Assembly: GCA_037127255.1 (NCBI GenBank)
Contig: JBANSL010000020.1
Location: 63,623,598-63,687,597 of the forward strand
Direction: 5' to 3'
Origin: Persicaria tinctoria
Taxonomy: Eukaryota > Streptophyta > Magnoliopsida > Caryophyllales > Polygonaceae
DNA: 64,000 nucleotides
Shown here: positions 25,145 to 36,416 of the stretch, piece by piece
Layout of the letters: each line of letters starts with the position of its first letter
Position numbering within the stretch: the first letter of the stretch is position 1
Notes under the pieces: generated by a model
Database searches by the model: none
What the model was told of the DNA's origin: nothing
The model's input: the letters and a program-made list of their open reading frames with translations, nothing else
Translations under genes and position numbers: made by a program

Positions 25145-25277
25145 CTTAACAACGTGCAAGCATTGCACGTCCTTAAGGACGTGCTTGGACATTGTTAAGA
25201 ACGTGCAAGACGTTTTTAGCGGACGTGTACCGTCCCAGATTTGCACGTCCTTAAGGACGTACGTGCTTGCACGTCCT
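25145..25277. repeat. Palindrome cluster built on GCACGTCCTTAAGGACGTGC
   Basis: A perfect 20-bp palindrome lies at 25165-25184. It sits inside a larger imperfect hairpin (25145-25199, arms CTTAACAACGTGCAAGCA and TGCTTGGACATTGTTAAG). The half-site GCACGTCCTTAAGGACGT recurs at 25243-25260, and GCACGTCCTAA again near 25270. No protein is encoded in a sensible frame. 25278-25600 is otherwise featureless. Confidence 0.75.
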
Positions 25278-25689
25278 AAATCCTTAATTCGGATTTACGG
25301 TGTATATAGTGACACCCTTATTTTTTTCTAAAGGATATATACTTATATAGAGATGCAAAACCATCACGCTACGTCATTCCTCTTATCATGAAGGGCCCAA
25401 CGATCACCTTATCTAGAACAAAGAAAATTCAACTGATTTATCTACTCACTCAACAACAAAAATTATATACATTTAAAAATAAAAATAAGTTCTGCGTTTT
25501 TGATAAAATAAATAAATAAATAAAGTAGTGTAAATATGAGCAATTAATTTCGCAACTAATAAATCAAATATAAATTGACCCCCCGAATCTCACCATTTGC
25601 ATCTCCTTCAACCGAAACTCTCCCCCAAAAAACCTCATTCACGGCCACCGCGTAAATTTCTCGATCTCGCGTAACCTCAACTCTCCAGC

Positions 25690-27400
25690 TAGGCACCGGA
25701 AGATAGTTTGCCTCTAGGTTTTAAAGTTTTCGTTTGTATCAGACAGAGATCGCTGGTTCTCTTCTTCCTCTGCTGTTTGGTGAGTAATCATTAACTTCAT
25801 CAATCCAAATTTTGCAGATCTTGTCTTTAGTTTAAATTGGTACCTTCTGTTTCGATCTTTCGTTGATTGACGGGCTGAATTTGATTTTGGGGCTGGCTCT
25901 CTGACTTCCAATTCGGCCTTTTTTTCTCTCCGCCTCGGTGGAATCAGCCCTAGGTTGCAGTCTTTGGGTTAAAGGCTTAAGCTTTTATGAATTTTCATGT
26001 GATTATTTGTTTTAATTTCATCTCTTTGTGGTTTTTTGGGTGGGGTTTGATTGATTCCTGTAAGGGGTTGTGTACTTGTGTTTAGGATCAATTCCTTATC
26101 TCTTCATTGGCCTTATCTTCCTTTGTAGGACAGGAAGAAGGGAAAAAAGAATACATTTGCAGGACTTAAAAAGGCATTTTGATAAGTAATGTTGAAGCTG
26201 AAAATGGAGATATAGAAATTATCTTATTGCAAAGTTGATGAGCTACCTTACTTGCAAGTTGAAAATTAGGGATAAGCTAAAGAATGAAATCCAGCACGGA
26301 TTGAAAGTAATAATGGTGAAAGACTGAAAGTGGAGGTTCCAAGATTTAGATCTGAACTTAATGGTGGAAGTACTTTTCTCTGTTGCTGGTTTAACTACTG
26401 AATTAGGTTGCTCATGCATTGAATTTGGGGTGGTATAGGTGTTAATGGTAGGTATGGTGTCGGAGGCAAGTGCGAGATATTGAAATTTTATGTCATATTG
26501 TTTTATCTGATTGAGCATTACACACCCCAAACAAAAGTGATCTAGTATATCATTTAGTTCTGTCGTGTATAAGAGACGGACCGACAAACTAAATGATATA
26601 CTGGATCACCTTGAGATGTTCACCAGTGGTTTGAATTTTGTCCATCAAAAAGGATGATTAACATAAGAGACCTTTTGATGTCTTCATGCCTTCAAAAGCT
26701 TTGACAAAGTAGCTTGATGCTTCACGATTTTAGAAGCTGTGTACTTAAAAATTAATGATAATGATAATGAATAATCCTAAACGTGTGATTTTTAAATGAG
26801 ATCAAGTCAACTGTTTAGAATTGATGAATAGAATACTCATTAAACTGTATGATTTTTTTATTTTTAAATGCTGTTGGAATGTTACCTAATCCTGTTTATC
26901 CTTTTCTTAAGGCCGATTTTTATTTTTATTAATTTCTTGGTGAGAGATCTATTTACGGGCGATAAGCTTCACTAAAATAATTGATGTTTGTTGGTATGCT
27001 CCATCATTTCTTTGTCTTGAGGCCACTTTCCACGTTTGGTTGCTTTAGACTTATCTAAGGACGGTGGACCCTTTTGATTAGGTTCAATGGCCTGTTAGAT
27101 TATGATAGGTATCGTCATTTTTCTTCTCTGTAAACGAGTTAGAATCAAACAAGTAACTATTTCTCATTAATTATGACTTCGTCTTCTTATACCTTTGTTA
27201 ATGATATGTTAATTGTTCTGAGTTTTATGTAAAGTAATCATTTGTGGGTCGTCGTTCATTATTTGCTTGCTTCACCTAAGATTATTGTCTCATAGTCTTG
27301 TTCCCGGTATCCAATGTTTCGCTTGCATTATTGCAAATCATGCTAACTTGCTGTGCCCGTGTCTCAGGCTTACAAGCAAAAGGAAGTATCCCAACTCTGA
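25690..27400 (+). other. 5'-UTR with a 1.6-kb intron upstream of the RMA gene
   Basis: A splice donor (TTTG/GTGAGT) at 25780 and an acceptor (GTCTCAG/GC) ending at 27367 frame an intron with no open coding frame. A short second UTR exon leads into the start codon at 27401. The transcription start is unknown. Confidence 0.55.
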
Positions 27401-28165
27401 ATGGCAACGGAGCAGTACCTTTCACACGCAGCGCTACAAACCAAAACCTTGGAAGATGATGTAGGAAGCTGGAAAGCCTCTTCTATCGGAACTGATATCA
27501 ACGCATCTGGTGGCTTTGACTGTAATATCTGCCTAGACTCGGTGCAGGAGCCAGTTGTGACCTTATGTGGCCACCTCTATTGCTGGCCGTGCCTATACAA
27601 ATGGATCCAACAGCAGAGCAACTCTCCCGAAATCCCTGAAGACCAAAAGCCCCAGTGCCCTGTGTGCAAAGCGGAGGTCTCAGAAAGGACCTTGATCCCA
27701 CTCTATGGCCGGGACCAGCCCGTGAAGGGTTCAGATGGCGAGTCCAAAAAAATCGACGCGGTCATTCCTTGCCGGCCAAAAGGTCCAGCTTGTGGGGTTC
27801 ATGCTACGACGACAGCCAGGCCGCAGGATCCTCGCTATCGCCGTAGTTATCCATCATACCAAGCACAACCACCAGCCTACTATCCTCCATACCATGGGGG
27901 CTATTATGAACACGACACACCAGCACCGACAATCACCCTGGCAGGTAGCACGACCTTCCACCCCGTGATCAGCATGTTTGGGGAAATGATCTGCACCAGG
28001 TTTTTCGGCAATTCGCAGTCGTTCTATACATACCCCAGCTCCTACAGCGTGGCTGCGACGAGCAGTGCAAGAGCCCGGAGGCACACAATGCAGGCGGATC
28101 GGTCATTGAGCAGGTTGAGTTTTTTCCTCTTGTGTTGTCTTGTTGTGTGCCTTGTATTGTTCTGA
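27401..28165 (+). CDS. RMA1: RMA-type RING E3 ubiquitin ligase, tail-anchored in the ER
   Basis: The single coding exon gives 254 residues. Near the N-terminus, residues 41-89 form a C3HC4 RING finger: CNIC, then CGHLYCWPC, then CPVC. The middle is rich in Pro and Tyr (PPAYYPPYHGGYY). The last ~18 residues (LSFFLLCCLVVCLVLF region) form one hydrophobic tail anchor. This layout is that of plant RMA1 (RING membrane-anchor) proteins, ER-resident E3 ligases that ubiquitinate membrane cargo such as aquaporins under stress. The start ATG is the first in frame after the UTR splice acceptor. The frame is intact. Confidence 0.92.
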   Translation: MATEQYLSHAALQTKTLEDDVGSWKASSIGTDINASGGFDCNICLDSVQEPVVTLCGHLYCWPCLYKWIQQQSNSPEIPEDQKPQCPVCKAEVSERTLIPLYGRDQPVKGSDGESKKIDAVIPCRPKGPACGVHATTTARPQDPRYRRSYPSYQAQPPAYYPPYHGGYYEHDTPAPTITLAGSTTFHPVISMFGEMICTRFFGNSQSFYTYPSSYSVAATSSARARRHTMQADRSLSRLSFFLLCCLVVCLVLF

Positions 28166-29189
28166 TCGCCGACTAGACACTTGTTGCTTTGTAGTATACT
28201 TGTATAGATTCCGCCTGGAACTCGAAAATTTGCTCATATTTTACTCGGAAGTGAGGCCCCTACTATGTATTGTTCCACTGGTTGAAAATTAGAATTGAGA
28301 TCGCCCAAAATTGTCGAAACAAAGCTTCTGGAGTAACGTTAGGTTCGGTAAGTTTCTTGTCTATTTGATTGGAATTTCAGCTGATCCTGGATATCCACTT
28401 GGTTAGGGTTTTATGTTATCTCACTTCGGCGAGTTCTTCAGTTGTTGCTAATCGGATTTGACATATACATGTCCAAATTGAAGTGTGTGGGGTTTACACC
28501 AAATTTGGAAGATTTCCGGAGTCATTTGGCAAGGTATGAATCAGTGTTTTAAAAGGCATTAGACTGCCGCTAGGTAGTAGGAGACCGTCCTAAGTCCTAA
28601 CGCTTAGGCGGATTTTGTGATACTTAACTGTATTAAAGTAAATAAACGCAAAATTATACATTAGAATAGCAACTCTAAACCTCGTAAAAAGCAAATATAC
28701 GCTGACTTGGCCCAAAAAAAACTCTATGTCGACTAATCACAGCCTGACTAATTGTCGGCCTAAATGTTAAAAAAAAAATAAAAAATTGCTGATTGACAAC
28801 AAAATAATTTAGTATTGTAAATTTGTCAAGAGGAATAATAACTTCAATCTGACTTGTAAATTTGTCAAGAGCAAAATAACTTCAATCTGACATATGGAAT
28901 TAACTTGTGAATTAAAGAACAAAGAAAGGCGACGAGTTCAGATTAATAAACTAATAGGGTATTAAGAATCTTGCAGGGGGAACAAATCCAACGAACCAAA
29001 TCCAGACAGAAAGCAAAAATTCCTCCATAGAGGGTAACGGAAACACTTGCAAACCCAAACAAAGTCAAAATCAACCCATCATAACTACCAAATTCCTAGT
29101 AATTACAATCAAAGATCGAACCAAACACTCTGGGATAAAGATTAGGTGGAAGCCATGGAAACCGATCGAGCGAACTACTGTAAATGAAA
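28166..29189. other. RMA 3'-UTR and intergenic DNA
   Basis: About 28166-28350 is probable 3'-UTR. A direct repeat (TTGTAAATTTGTCAAGAG) occurs near 28816 and 28853. 28920-29189 is probably the 3'-UTR of the small minus-strand gene. Confidence 0.45.
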
Positions 29190-29318
29190 TTACTTGCGAA
29201 GATTCTTCAGCTTGGACCACCCTTCCTTGCCGTAGTTGCCGACGATCTTGAATCCTTTGCCGAAGAAGTTCTTCACGTCCTTCGCCCTCTCCTTCACCTG
29301 CTTCTCGAACCCTCCCAT
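29190..29318 (-). CDS. Small basic 42-residue protein, conserved-looking
   Basis: An intact 43-codon frame (including TAA) starts MGGFEKQVKERAKDVKNFFG and ends in KLKNLRK. It is Lys-rich and amphipathic, with no signal peptide. The frame is GC-rich compared with its flanks and has a TATA box about 80 bases upstream, so it looks like a real gene. I believe similar MGG-xEKQ-type mini-proteins of about 40 residues exist in other plants, but I know no function. A chance frame is less likely given codon bias and promoter. RNA evidence would settle it. Confidence 0.65.
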   Translation of the reverse strand: MGGFEKQVKERAKDVKNFFGKGFKIVGNYGKEGWSKLKNLRK

Positions 29319-29398
29319 CTTCGCTTCGCTCGCTCCGCCGATAAAAACTTCACCTCAAAGAGCCCGAATTGAAATTAACCCTAACCGAAACGGTGACG

Positions 29399-29483
29399 TT
29401 TTATATACTACCAAAGAGGTGGGTGGCCGGCCCCACTTTGAAGAAAAAGGCTGTGTCCAAACGGCTGGATGGGGACACGTGTC
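29399..29483 (-). promoter_or_regulatory. TATA box and G-box/ABRE upstream of the 42-aa gene
   Basis: On the minus strand TATATAAA lies at 29400-29407, about 80 bases before the ATG. The palindrome GACACGTGTC (29474-29483) holds a CACGTG G-box, the core bound by bZIP and bHLH factors and typical of ABA or light response. Its distance suits a proximal promoter. Function is inferred from motif only. Confidence 0.55.
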
Positions 29484-30121
29484 GCTCATCCAGCGGTCGA
29501 AGCTAGCTGTCACTTCACTTGAACCGTTAGCTGGTTTGGTGGCGGTCCCCACCTCGGATGCCTTCGTCTAGGGCTCTCTTTTTAGTTCCCCTTTTTCTGG
29601 GTTCGTCTTCAAGTAATGAATGCAACAGCTCATCGCCTTGATTTTACATGGCTGACAGCATCTACCCTAATCCGAGGTTTGAAGTAATTTTTCAAATGGA
29701 GTAAATAACTGATCAGAGACTTATTAGAAATAATCTGATTAAAAAAATGATACTCTGCTGTACAACAACAATGGCCTGCAACTTCACCGCCCAACATGAT
29801 AATGTAAAGTAGAACTGCAGGCAATCCACATAATGTAACCTCCAATTTTATTCATTTCCAGCACAAAAGGGAGAATTGAATATATGCAATTCCCAATCAC
29901 GATCAGCTAAATTCGAATTGATTGGATTTGCATCTGTTTTAACATGAACCGAAAATTGAAATCCAATCCAACATGATTAACTGATTTACATCTGTTTCAT
30001 ATCAGACCTGAAATCGAAGGACAACTTAAATTTTTGGATCAATGGATAACAACTGAGTGGTACAAAAGCATAGCTGAATGGGCAATATAACTAATCGAAT
30101 AACTTGAGAGTTATGATTTGG
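29484..30121. other. Intergenic, includes CPBP 3'-UTR
   Basis: No coding frame of note. The part nearest 30121 is probably the 3'-UTR of the protease gene. Confidence 0.45.
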
Positions 30122-31893
30122 TTAAGCTAAGAATGTCACCAACAGGGTAAAGGCATTATACAGAGAATGTAAGGCTATTGAAGATCTGAGGTCTCCAGTC
30201 CAGCAGTAAGTGCAACCGAGTACGTTCCCAATGATAAACAGTTGCAAGAAATTCTCACCGGAGAGATGTGCTGCACTGAAGATAGCCGAGCTTATGATTA
30301 ATGCTTGCTGCCATTTCATTGTGGAGGCGAGAGATGTCAATAGAAACCTTCTGTAAACAACCTCCTCAAGGATGGGCGTGATAAGGCAGTACACAAGAAC
30401 GCAGGCTGTTGTAGAGACGGGGCCATTTGAAAGAATTTCCTTCAGCACTGGGTCATTCACATCCTATAAAAGAACCCATATGTTAAATACTACTGTATGT
30501 CGCATCATACATACCGCAACACACAAACACATATGTACAAAACGTTGTTGTTGGGAGGATTTCTTTATACAACATTACAAAGTTCTCTGCAATTTCAGTG
30601 ATGCTTCCTTCCCCTAACAGTTAACCATTTAAATCTTTGTTTTCTTCACAAATCACAAGGATCAAATATCCAATGCTGAGATCATTATCGTGCATCAAGA
30701 TCAATCAAAAAATGTTTTACAATGGATATATAATCAGTTTGTTGTGCATAAGAAAGTGACAGAAATGACAGTTCAAACCTTGGTTCCAACTAGAGTGTCA
30801 GCAAGATATGAAGTCACGAAAATGACCGATAGGAGAAGCACAAAACTCAGCAGAGAAGCCAACAACCAGTTCCTGTCATTCTGCAACTTCTCAGGCTTCA
30901 AAAGCCTAACAAGTTCATATTCTCGCTTGGAAGTGAACCGTAAGAGAATGAGAGTACTCAGGAGCTCCAAGCTCTGAATTACGAGAACTGATGATGCCTG
31001 AGCTGCAAAAATAAAGCAGCAGAAGCATGGCTTAGGCTGTCTACCTGAATTTAGAGAATCTGGTAGTCATAGATACCGAAGAACATCAATTTTTTAGGGA
31101 ATATGCAGAATCCAATCAATCCATAAATGAAACCAGACAAAGAAAACTACCAACGCCAAGCCTATATTAATCTCAAAATGCCATGTCTATATTAAGCTCA
31201 AAAGAGATTGCACAGCAGCAAATGGAATTGGCTTATCAACAAGTCGAAAGAATTAGGAGAATCCAAATCCGGAATTGATAGAAAGCAAATCATTCTTTTT
31301 ATTGTTCTGATTTTCCCAGAAGAAAGAACGAAGAATAGATGTAATCACCTTGATATCAGGAGCAACATCTGGTTGATGGAGGAAGTCGGCAACCACAGAC
31401 AAGCCTCCAAAGCTCAAAGGTATGTGCAAACTGAACAGATACAGTCCCATGGTGCTCCAAACTCTCCCAGTCTCCCATGGAACATCGGATTCCAGCATCG
31501 AAAACCTCTCCTAAGACGCGCGCACACACAGAGAGATAATAAATAGGGCAAATTAGAACACCTCTCTCATGAGCTACAGACAATTGTATCTAATCAGCAA
31601 CCAGAATCCAGAGATGCTTTAATTTGTTCCACAATTTTGCTTTCTTGGATTGAATCCGGAGTTTCAAGACGAAAATTGAAGAGAGGGGCTTTGGGGGAAA
31701 TCACCTGGAGGAGCTGTTCATTCTTTGAAGAATGACACTTGAACAAGTGCAGAGGGATATGAACGCGGCGATGTCTGAACTTGAATCTGACAGAGAACGG
31801 GAAGGGGGACGGGTTCGAAGATAAGCAAATTGGGGTTCCGAAGGGATAAAGATGAACTGATGGCAACGAAGAACGAACCAGTGTCGCTGCCAT
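30122..31893 (-). CDS. CPBP-family (CAAX-like) intramembrane protease, probably plastid
   Basis: Four exons fit in frame: 31602-31893, 31349-31506, 30779-30997 and 30122-30463, giving 336 residues. The first ~50 residues are Ser/Arg-rich with few acids, like a chloroplast transit peptide. Several membrane helices follow. The catalytic CPBP motifs are present: EEVVYRR (EExxxR), the His in FSAAHLS, and HSLYN near the C-terminus. The family cleaves or binds membrane proteins; plant members are mostly plastidial and poorly characterised. I chose exon 1's donor (TCTG/GTTGCT) and the downstream acceptor (GAGAG/GTTTT) because only this pair keeps the conserved SMLESDVPWETG-type region in frame. The start at 31893 is the one that gives the transit peptide; two in-frame ATGs lie upstream. 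Confidence 0.85.
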
Positions 31894-32180
31894 TTCCAAT
31901 ATCCACCACTCAAGTTCATTCCACCCTTTTTGTTTACGAGCCTTGCTCATTTCGGACGGGCCCAGCTCCATGAATTCGCTGCCATTTCTATTTATACTCA
32001 CAATTCTCAATTGAATTGATGATTACCATTTACCAATAAATTTTTAAAGGATTACATTACACAAGTCACAACAACATCAGAGAAAGTTACAAAAAAAAGA
32101 TGTTCAATGCTTGAAAAGACAAGAAAGAAAACACTGAAATCGGTCATCTATATGACCTTAATACAAAGCCAGATCAATGA

Positions 32181-34531
32181 TCATTCCCCAGCTAAAAAGG
32201 CGTAGACATACACCATTGCCCTGAAGGGAATTCTGAGAATGAACCGAAAAAAGCGACCTTTGGGAGACACTCGTGGAAAGAGCAGGAAGAAGAGTGGTAT
32301 GAATGCCGCAAGAAAGGCTGAACACAGAAGCCAAACAGCAAATGCAAGCCATTTAATGGTGGAACCGACCAGATAAGCAGCTGCCATGAATGCTATGGAC
32401 ACCAGTATGAGCGATGCTGCCAGCAAAGGCTCTCCATATCTCAATGAGATTTGTATTAAATTAATGTCGTCGAGTAAGGAAAAGAAAAGAATGAGCATAG
32501 AAAGGATTGAAGCATAGAAAGCCATAGAGTTGGTCATGAGGAACATTTGGAACATTGGCCTTCTGAGGAAACTGTTACCATGACCATTTCCACCAGGCAT
32601 CTGCAAACCAGCAGTGAAGCTCATTGTAGTTACTAGAGTTGCCACCACCAACAGAGTGCTAGATTGTTTCTTGAAGCTTTTCATGCTTAATGAATCGGAC
32701 AGCGTCCAACTCCTGGCGAGAGTGTATTTCTGTCTTGGTGCACCAGCATAGTGTAGCGCTAGCCATGTCAATCGCTGCAAAAAAGGTAACACACACACAC
32801 GCACACTAAATGCAGGGGTATAATTTGCCTTGATGGAAGTACATGGTGTATTGGCTCAATGTCATACCTTTTTGACAGTAGGTACACTACTTTCATTACT
32901 CGTGGCCACACCCATAGGTATGCCTTCCTCATTTACTCTCTTGGCCACAACCATAGGCGTCTTGTCCATACTCTTGTCTTCATCAATTATTTCATGGCCA
33001 CATCCATAGGTGTCATGCCTTGATTATTTACCGCATCAAGCCTGACTCTCTTCTTCCAAGTCAAAGTATCCACCATTTTAGGATAACTCTTTAATGTAGC
33101 CAAGTGCAAAGGCGTGTTACCATCCTTGTCTCTGGCATTGATGTTGATATGGTCCCTAATGCCACATTTTCCAAGAAGATATTTAACGACATGATGTTGC
33201 CCATTCTTAGCTGCAACATGAAGGATGTTCTCTCCATTGAATGTACACAGTTCTCTTGAATCCGGTTTAAGTCTGAGAAACACTTCAATCACCTTCTTGT
33301 GACCTGCTTCAGCCGCTAAGTGAATGGGGAAAGTACCACTTTCATTTTCATCCCTTTTGGCAATGCAGCGTGGAAAGCACTTCACCAAGTATTCAACCAT
33401 GTAAGTGTTGCCTACATATGCCGCATATGAAAGAGGGTACATTGGTGGTTTACCCATTAACGACGCAGTTGAGTTGATGAGAGATGGCTCTTTGCTCAAT
33501 ATTTCCTTCAAGACTCCTAAATAAATGTTAATACAAGCTTAGAATAGCTTTTAGATTAGATGACAAGATCGCATTCATGAAGCAACACGATGTATACAGC
33601 AACTTCACAAATCAAAAGAGAATTTTTCATGTAGTCACAAGTTTCGTTAATGAAATAGAATAACGAGGTGTTTGATTGAAAACTTGCAAAGATCAATATA
33701 TAAAAAAAAATCACATATGAAATGTAAGACGTTGAATTAAATATGTGCAAGTTATGCAATTAGATAGAGATACTTGCCTAAATTGTCTCCTGTAATTGCA
33801 GCGTGCACAACAGATTTGCCCTTTGAAAGTGTATTTGGAAGATTAGTACTAGTAGTATAGTCCTCTAACATAATCTCGACAAGCTTCAAGTCCCCAGCCT
33901 CTGCAGCCATATACAAAGGAGATTTCTCTTCTTTGTTTGGAATGTAAGAAGCTTCACGGAATGCCCTAATCAATAACTTAGCCGCAAGCTTTTGGTTGTT
34001 TCTCATAGCAACATGCAGTGGTGTATCTCCATCCTTGTTCTGCTTCTCACAAATAGGTCTTGACAAAAGCCTTTGTGTTGCAAACTCGATCAGAGTTTCA
34101 ATAACTTTAGGGTATCTCGCAGCAGCTGCGAAGTGAAGAGGTAGGTCATCGTTGGAGTTGGGCTCAGTGAGGAGGTTTGGACGGCGTCTTAGTATTGGGA
34201 GGATCAGCTCATTGAAGCCAAAACATGCTGCAATGTGCAAGACTGTGTTATTCTGGGGGGTCAACTGATTAAGCAAGCTATCATCCTCTTGGTCCTCCAA
34301 CAAGCGCTTGAAGTGTTTGACCCCCCCAGGTTGAACGGACGAGTACAAGTCAAGACTGTTTGCCTTGCTCTGTACTGATTGAAGAGGTTGCTCCAGTGCA
34401 GAAGCCGATCCCTGCCTTATAATGCCGTTCAGCTTGGCATCAGGCTTTTCCCTTGCTGAAGTTGCTATGCCTGCCCGTTTGGTGAATTCAAGAATGCATT
34501 CAGTTTCTTCTCTGCTTTGACCGCTTCCCAT
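32181..34531 (-). CDS. Ankyrin-repeat PGG-domain membrane protein (ACD6/ITN1-like), with an apparent frameshift
   Basis: Exons: 33778-34531, 32868-33516 and 32181-32774. Exons 1 and 2 encode about seven ankyrin repeats (NTVLHIAACFG, DGDTPLHVAM, KSPLYMAAEAGD, FPIHLAAEAGHKKV, ENILHVAAKNGQ, DGNTPLHLAT). Exon 3 begins RLTWLALHYAGAP and carries the PGG domain (TAGLQMPGG) with four hydrophobic helices. Such proteins sit in the plasma membrane or ER and act in salicylate-linked defence or salt response. Intron 1 uses a GC donor (TTTAG/GCAAGT). The ankyrin frame hits TAA at about 32987, while the frame that joins exon 3 is open there but shifted, so one base seems lost near 33000. It may be a recent pseudogene, or a sequence error. 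Confidence 0.8.
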
Positions 34532-35859
34532 GTGCGGTTAGAATTGCAGCTGCTGAGGTTGCAATGCCAGTTTGATGTTTTGGAAATAGATGGGACGAGT
34601 AGTAAACCTGATGTTAATTGCAGTGATGGAATGGAATGTAAGTTTATATGCTATTTTAAATGAAAATGGATGCACCAAGGAATCAAATTAAGGATTTCAA
34701 AGATTAAGGAGGATCATGATTATCAATTAAAATTTGATCCTCCAGCTGTTTAGGACCACTAGGAAAATAAATCAACATATAGGTTCTGCATAAATTAAGC
34801 GAAGGACAATAATAAAATATACTGCAAGGAAATTAAGCTAAGGACAGTAATAAAATATAATGCAAGGAAATCAAACAAAGGATCTCTGCAAGCAATACCT
34901 TGTAAAAGGGCGTTAGGTAAACATGTTAATATAATCAGAAATGCACTTTATTAATTCATCCCTCTGGTGTATGACCAATAGCTATGGCATCTTGCTGAAT
35001 ATTAATTCCGATGTGCATTGGCACGTTGGGAATTCAATCTCTGACGTGCCGATGTCAAGCAATTTATTTGAACACCTACAACTTACAAAGGTAGAAACTG
35101 CACCAAATCAGTTTTGGGTAGGTTCCTTACTTCTTTCAGGAATAGTGCAAGCACTCACCACTCACCAGATCAGATTCATATGCCCATACATTACATCTTA
35201 CCACGTACATTTGTCCTGCATTGTGTGACAGCAATGAAGTTGCTGACGACAAACAGCACTGTGAGCCATTGCTCAGATATGGACAGGCCCGATGTTTCCT
35301 CCAGGCATTGTGAGCCATCGCCACTAGAGCCTCACCAGCAATGGAATCCCGGTTTTTTGTTTGCATTTTGAGAAACTGGTGCATGGTAATTTAATTAACA
35401 CGCTGTCTAGATAGAGGCCATGCAATAAACAAAAAATTAACAGATGAATGAAGAGTGGAAACAATATTATTACACTCACAGCTAAGTACTTCAGCCTATT
35501 TCATTACAGTATCTATGCTGTATTGCTGTATATGTTTCTTTTAAGCTAAATGTATAATGTTCTATGTCAAGTTGTAAACCATGACACCATGTATCTCTTT
35601 CTCAAGTAAGGAATAGAAGCTCTAAGATGAATGACTGTCATAAAAGGGAGTCAGTAAGCAAATAAGGTTTGGGGGTAAACTAAAAAGCAAAACAAAAATA
35701 CCTGATAGACAATTGACCTAGCTTCCTCTGTGGACCTCTTTCAATTCGCGCCATGCCTTCCCAATTGGCCAATTCCCACGGCTTTTAAAATCGGAGTCCA
35801 ATTGGCCAATTCCCCTACACGAGCTCTCAAAATCAACCAACAGCGCAAGGCATAATTTC
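34532..35859. other. Intergenic, ankyrin gene promoter side
   Basis: No gene recognised. A purine-rich direct repeat (GGACAATAATAAAATATA / GGACAGTAATAAAATATA, near 34805 and 34844) is present. The words CTCTTTCTCAAGTAAGGAAT at 35596 recur in both CRK-linked duplicated blocks. Confidence 0.45.
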
Positions 35860-36190
35860 TCTTCTAATCAGCAACTAAGAACACAAATGCTTTCATTCGT
35901 TTCAACCCTATCGTCGAATCGAAGCTCCAGTCATTCATCTTAGGGTTGCTAAATGTATAATTTCTCTTTCTCAAGTAAGGAATTAGAAAGCCAAAAATTG
36001 AAGAACAAAAGTTGAATCACCTGGAGGAGCTGCTACGTGTCCTCCTGTTCATTCTTTCAACTTCAATTTCGCAGAAAACGGAAAGGACCTACCAATTTGA
36101 GATAACCAAATTGCTTCTCTGATTTGGGGAGACGGTGCTGGGAATGTACTACGGTGCCGTCGCCATTTCCACACGGGAACGAGCCCTAAA
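35860..36190 (-). pseudogene. Decayed copy of CPBP exon 1 region
   Basis: The segment follows the CPBP exon-1 region (31580-31900) in order, with drift: TCTAATCAGCAAC, then AATCACCTGGAGGAGCTG and TGTTCATTCTTT, then GCAGAAAACGGAAAG (from GACAGAGAACGGGAAG), GATAACCAAATTG and CGCCATTTCCA. No open frame survives. A second copy lies at 44030-44350 beside the intact CRK gene. Confidence 0.65.
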
Positions 36191-36416
36191 GAAACCAATT
36201 TTAAATGGGCTAAGACTATACACAATTATACATTGCAATAGCGACATTGCTATCTGGAGTGTAACATGAATAACATACCAACGTAACAGATTTCATCTCA
36301 AAATCAATTGAAAAAAATAAATATCTTACTTTGACGGCAGGAAGGGTTTTCACCTTCACTATTTTGGATCCATTCAATCAACATCACCTTAGCTTTGGAT
36401 CCATTAAACTTTAGAG

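Noticed and set aside
27735..27968. Other-frame and antisense open frames in the RMA, LLG, FLOE and CRK exons
   Set aside because: They are shadows of genuine coding sequence with no domains and no splice logic.
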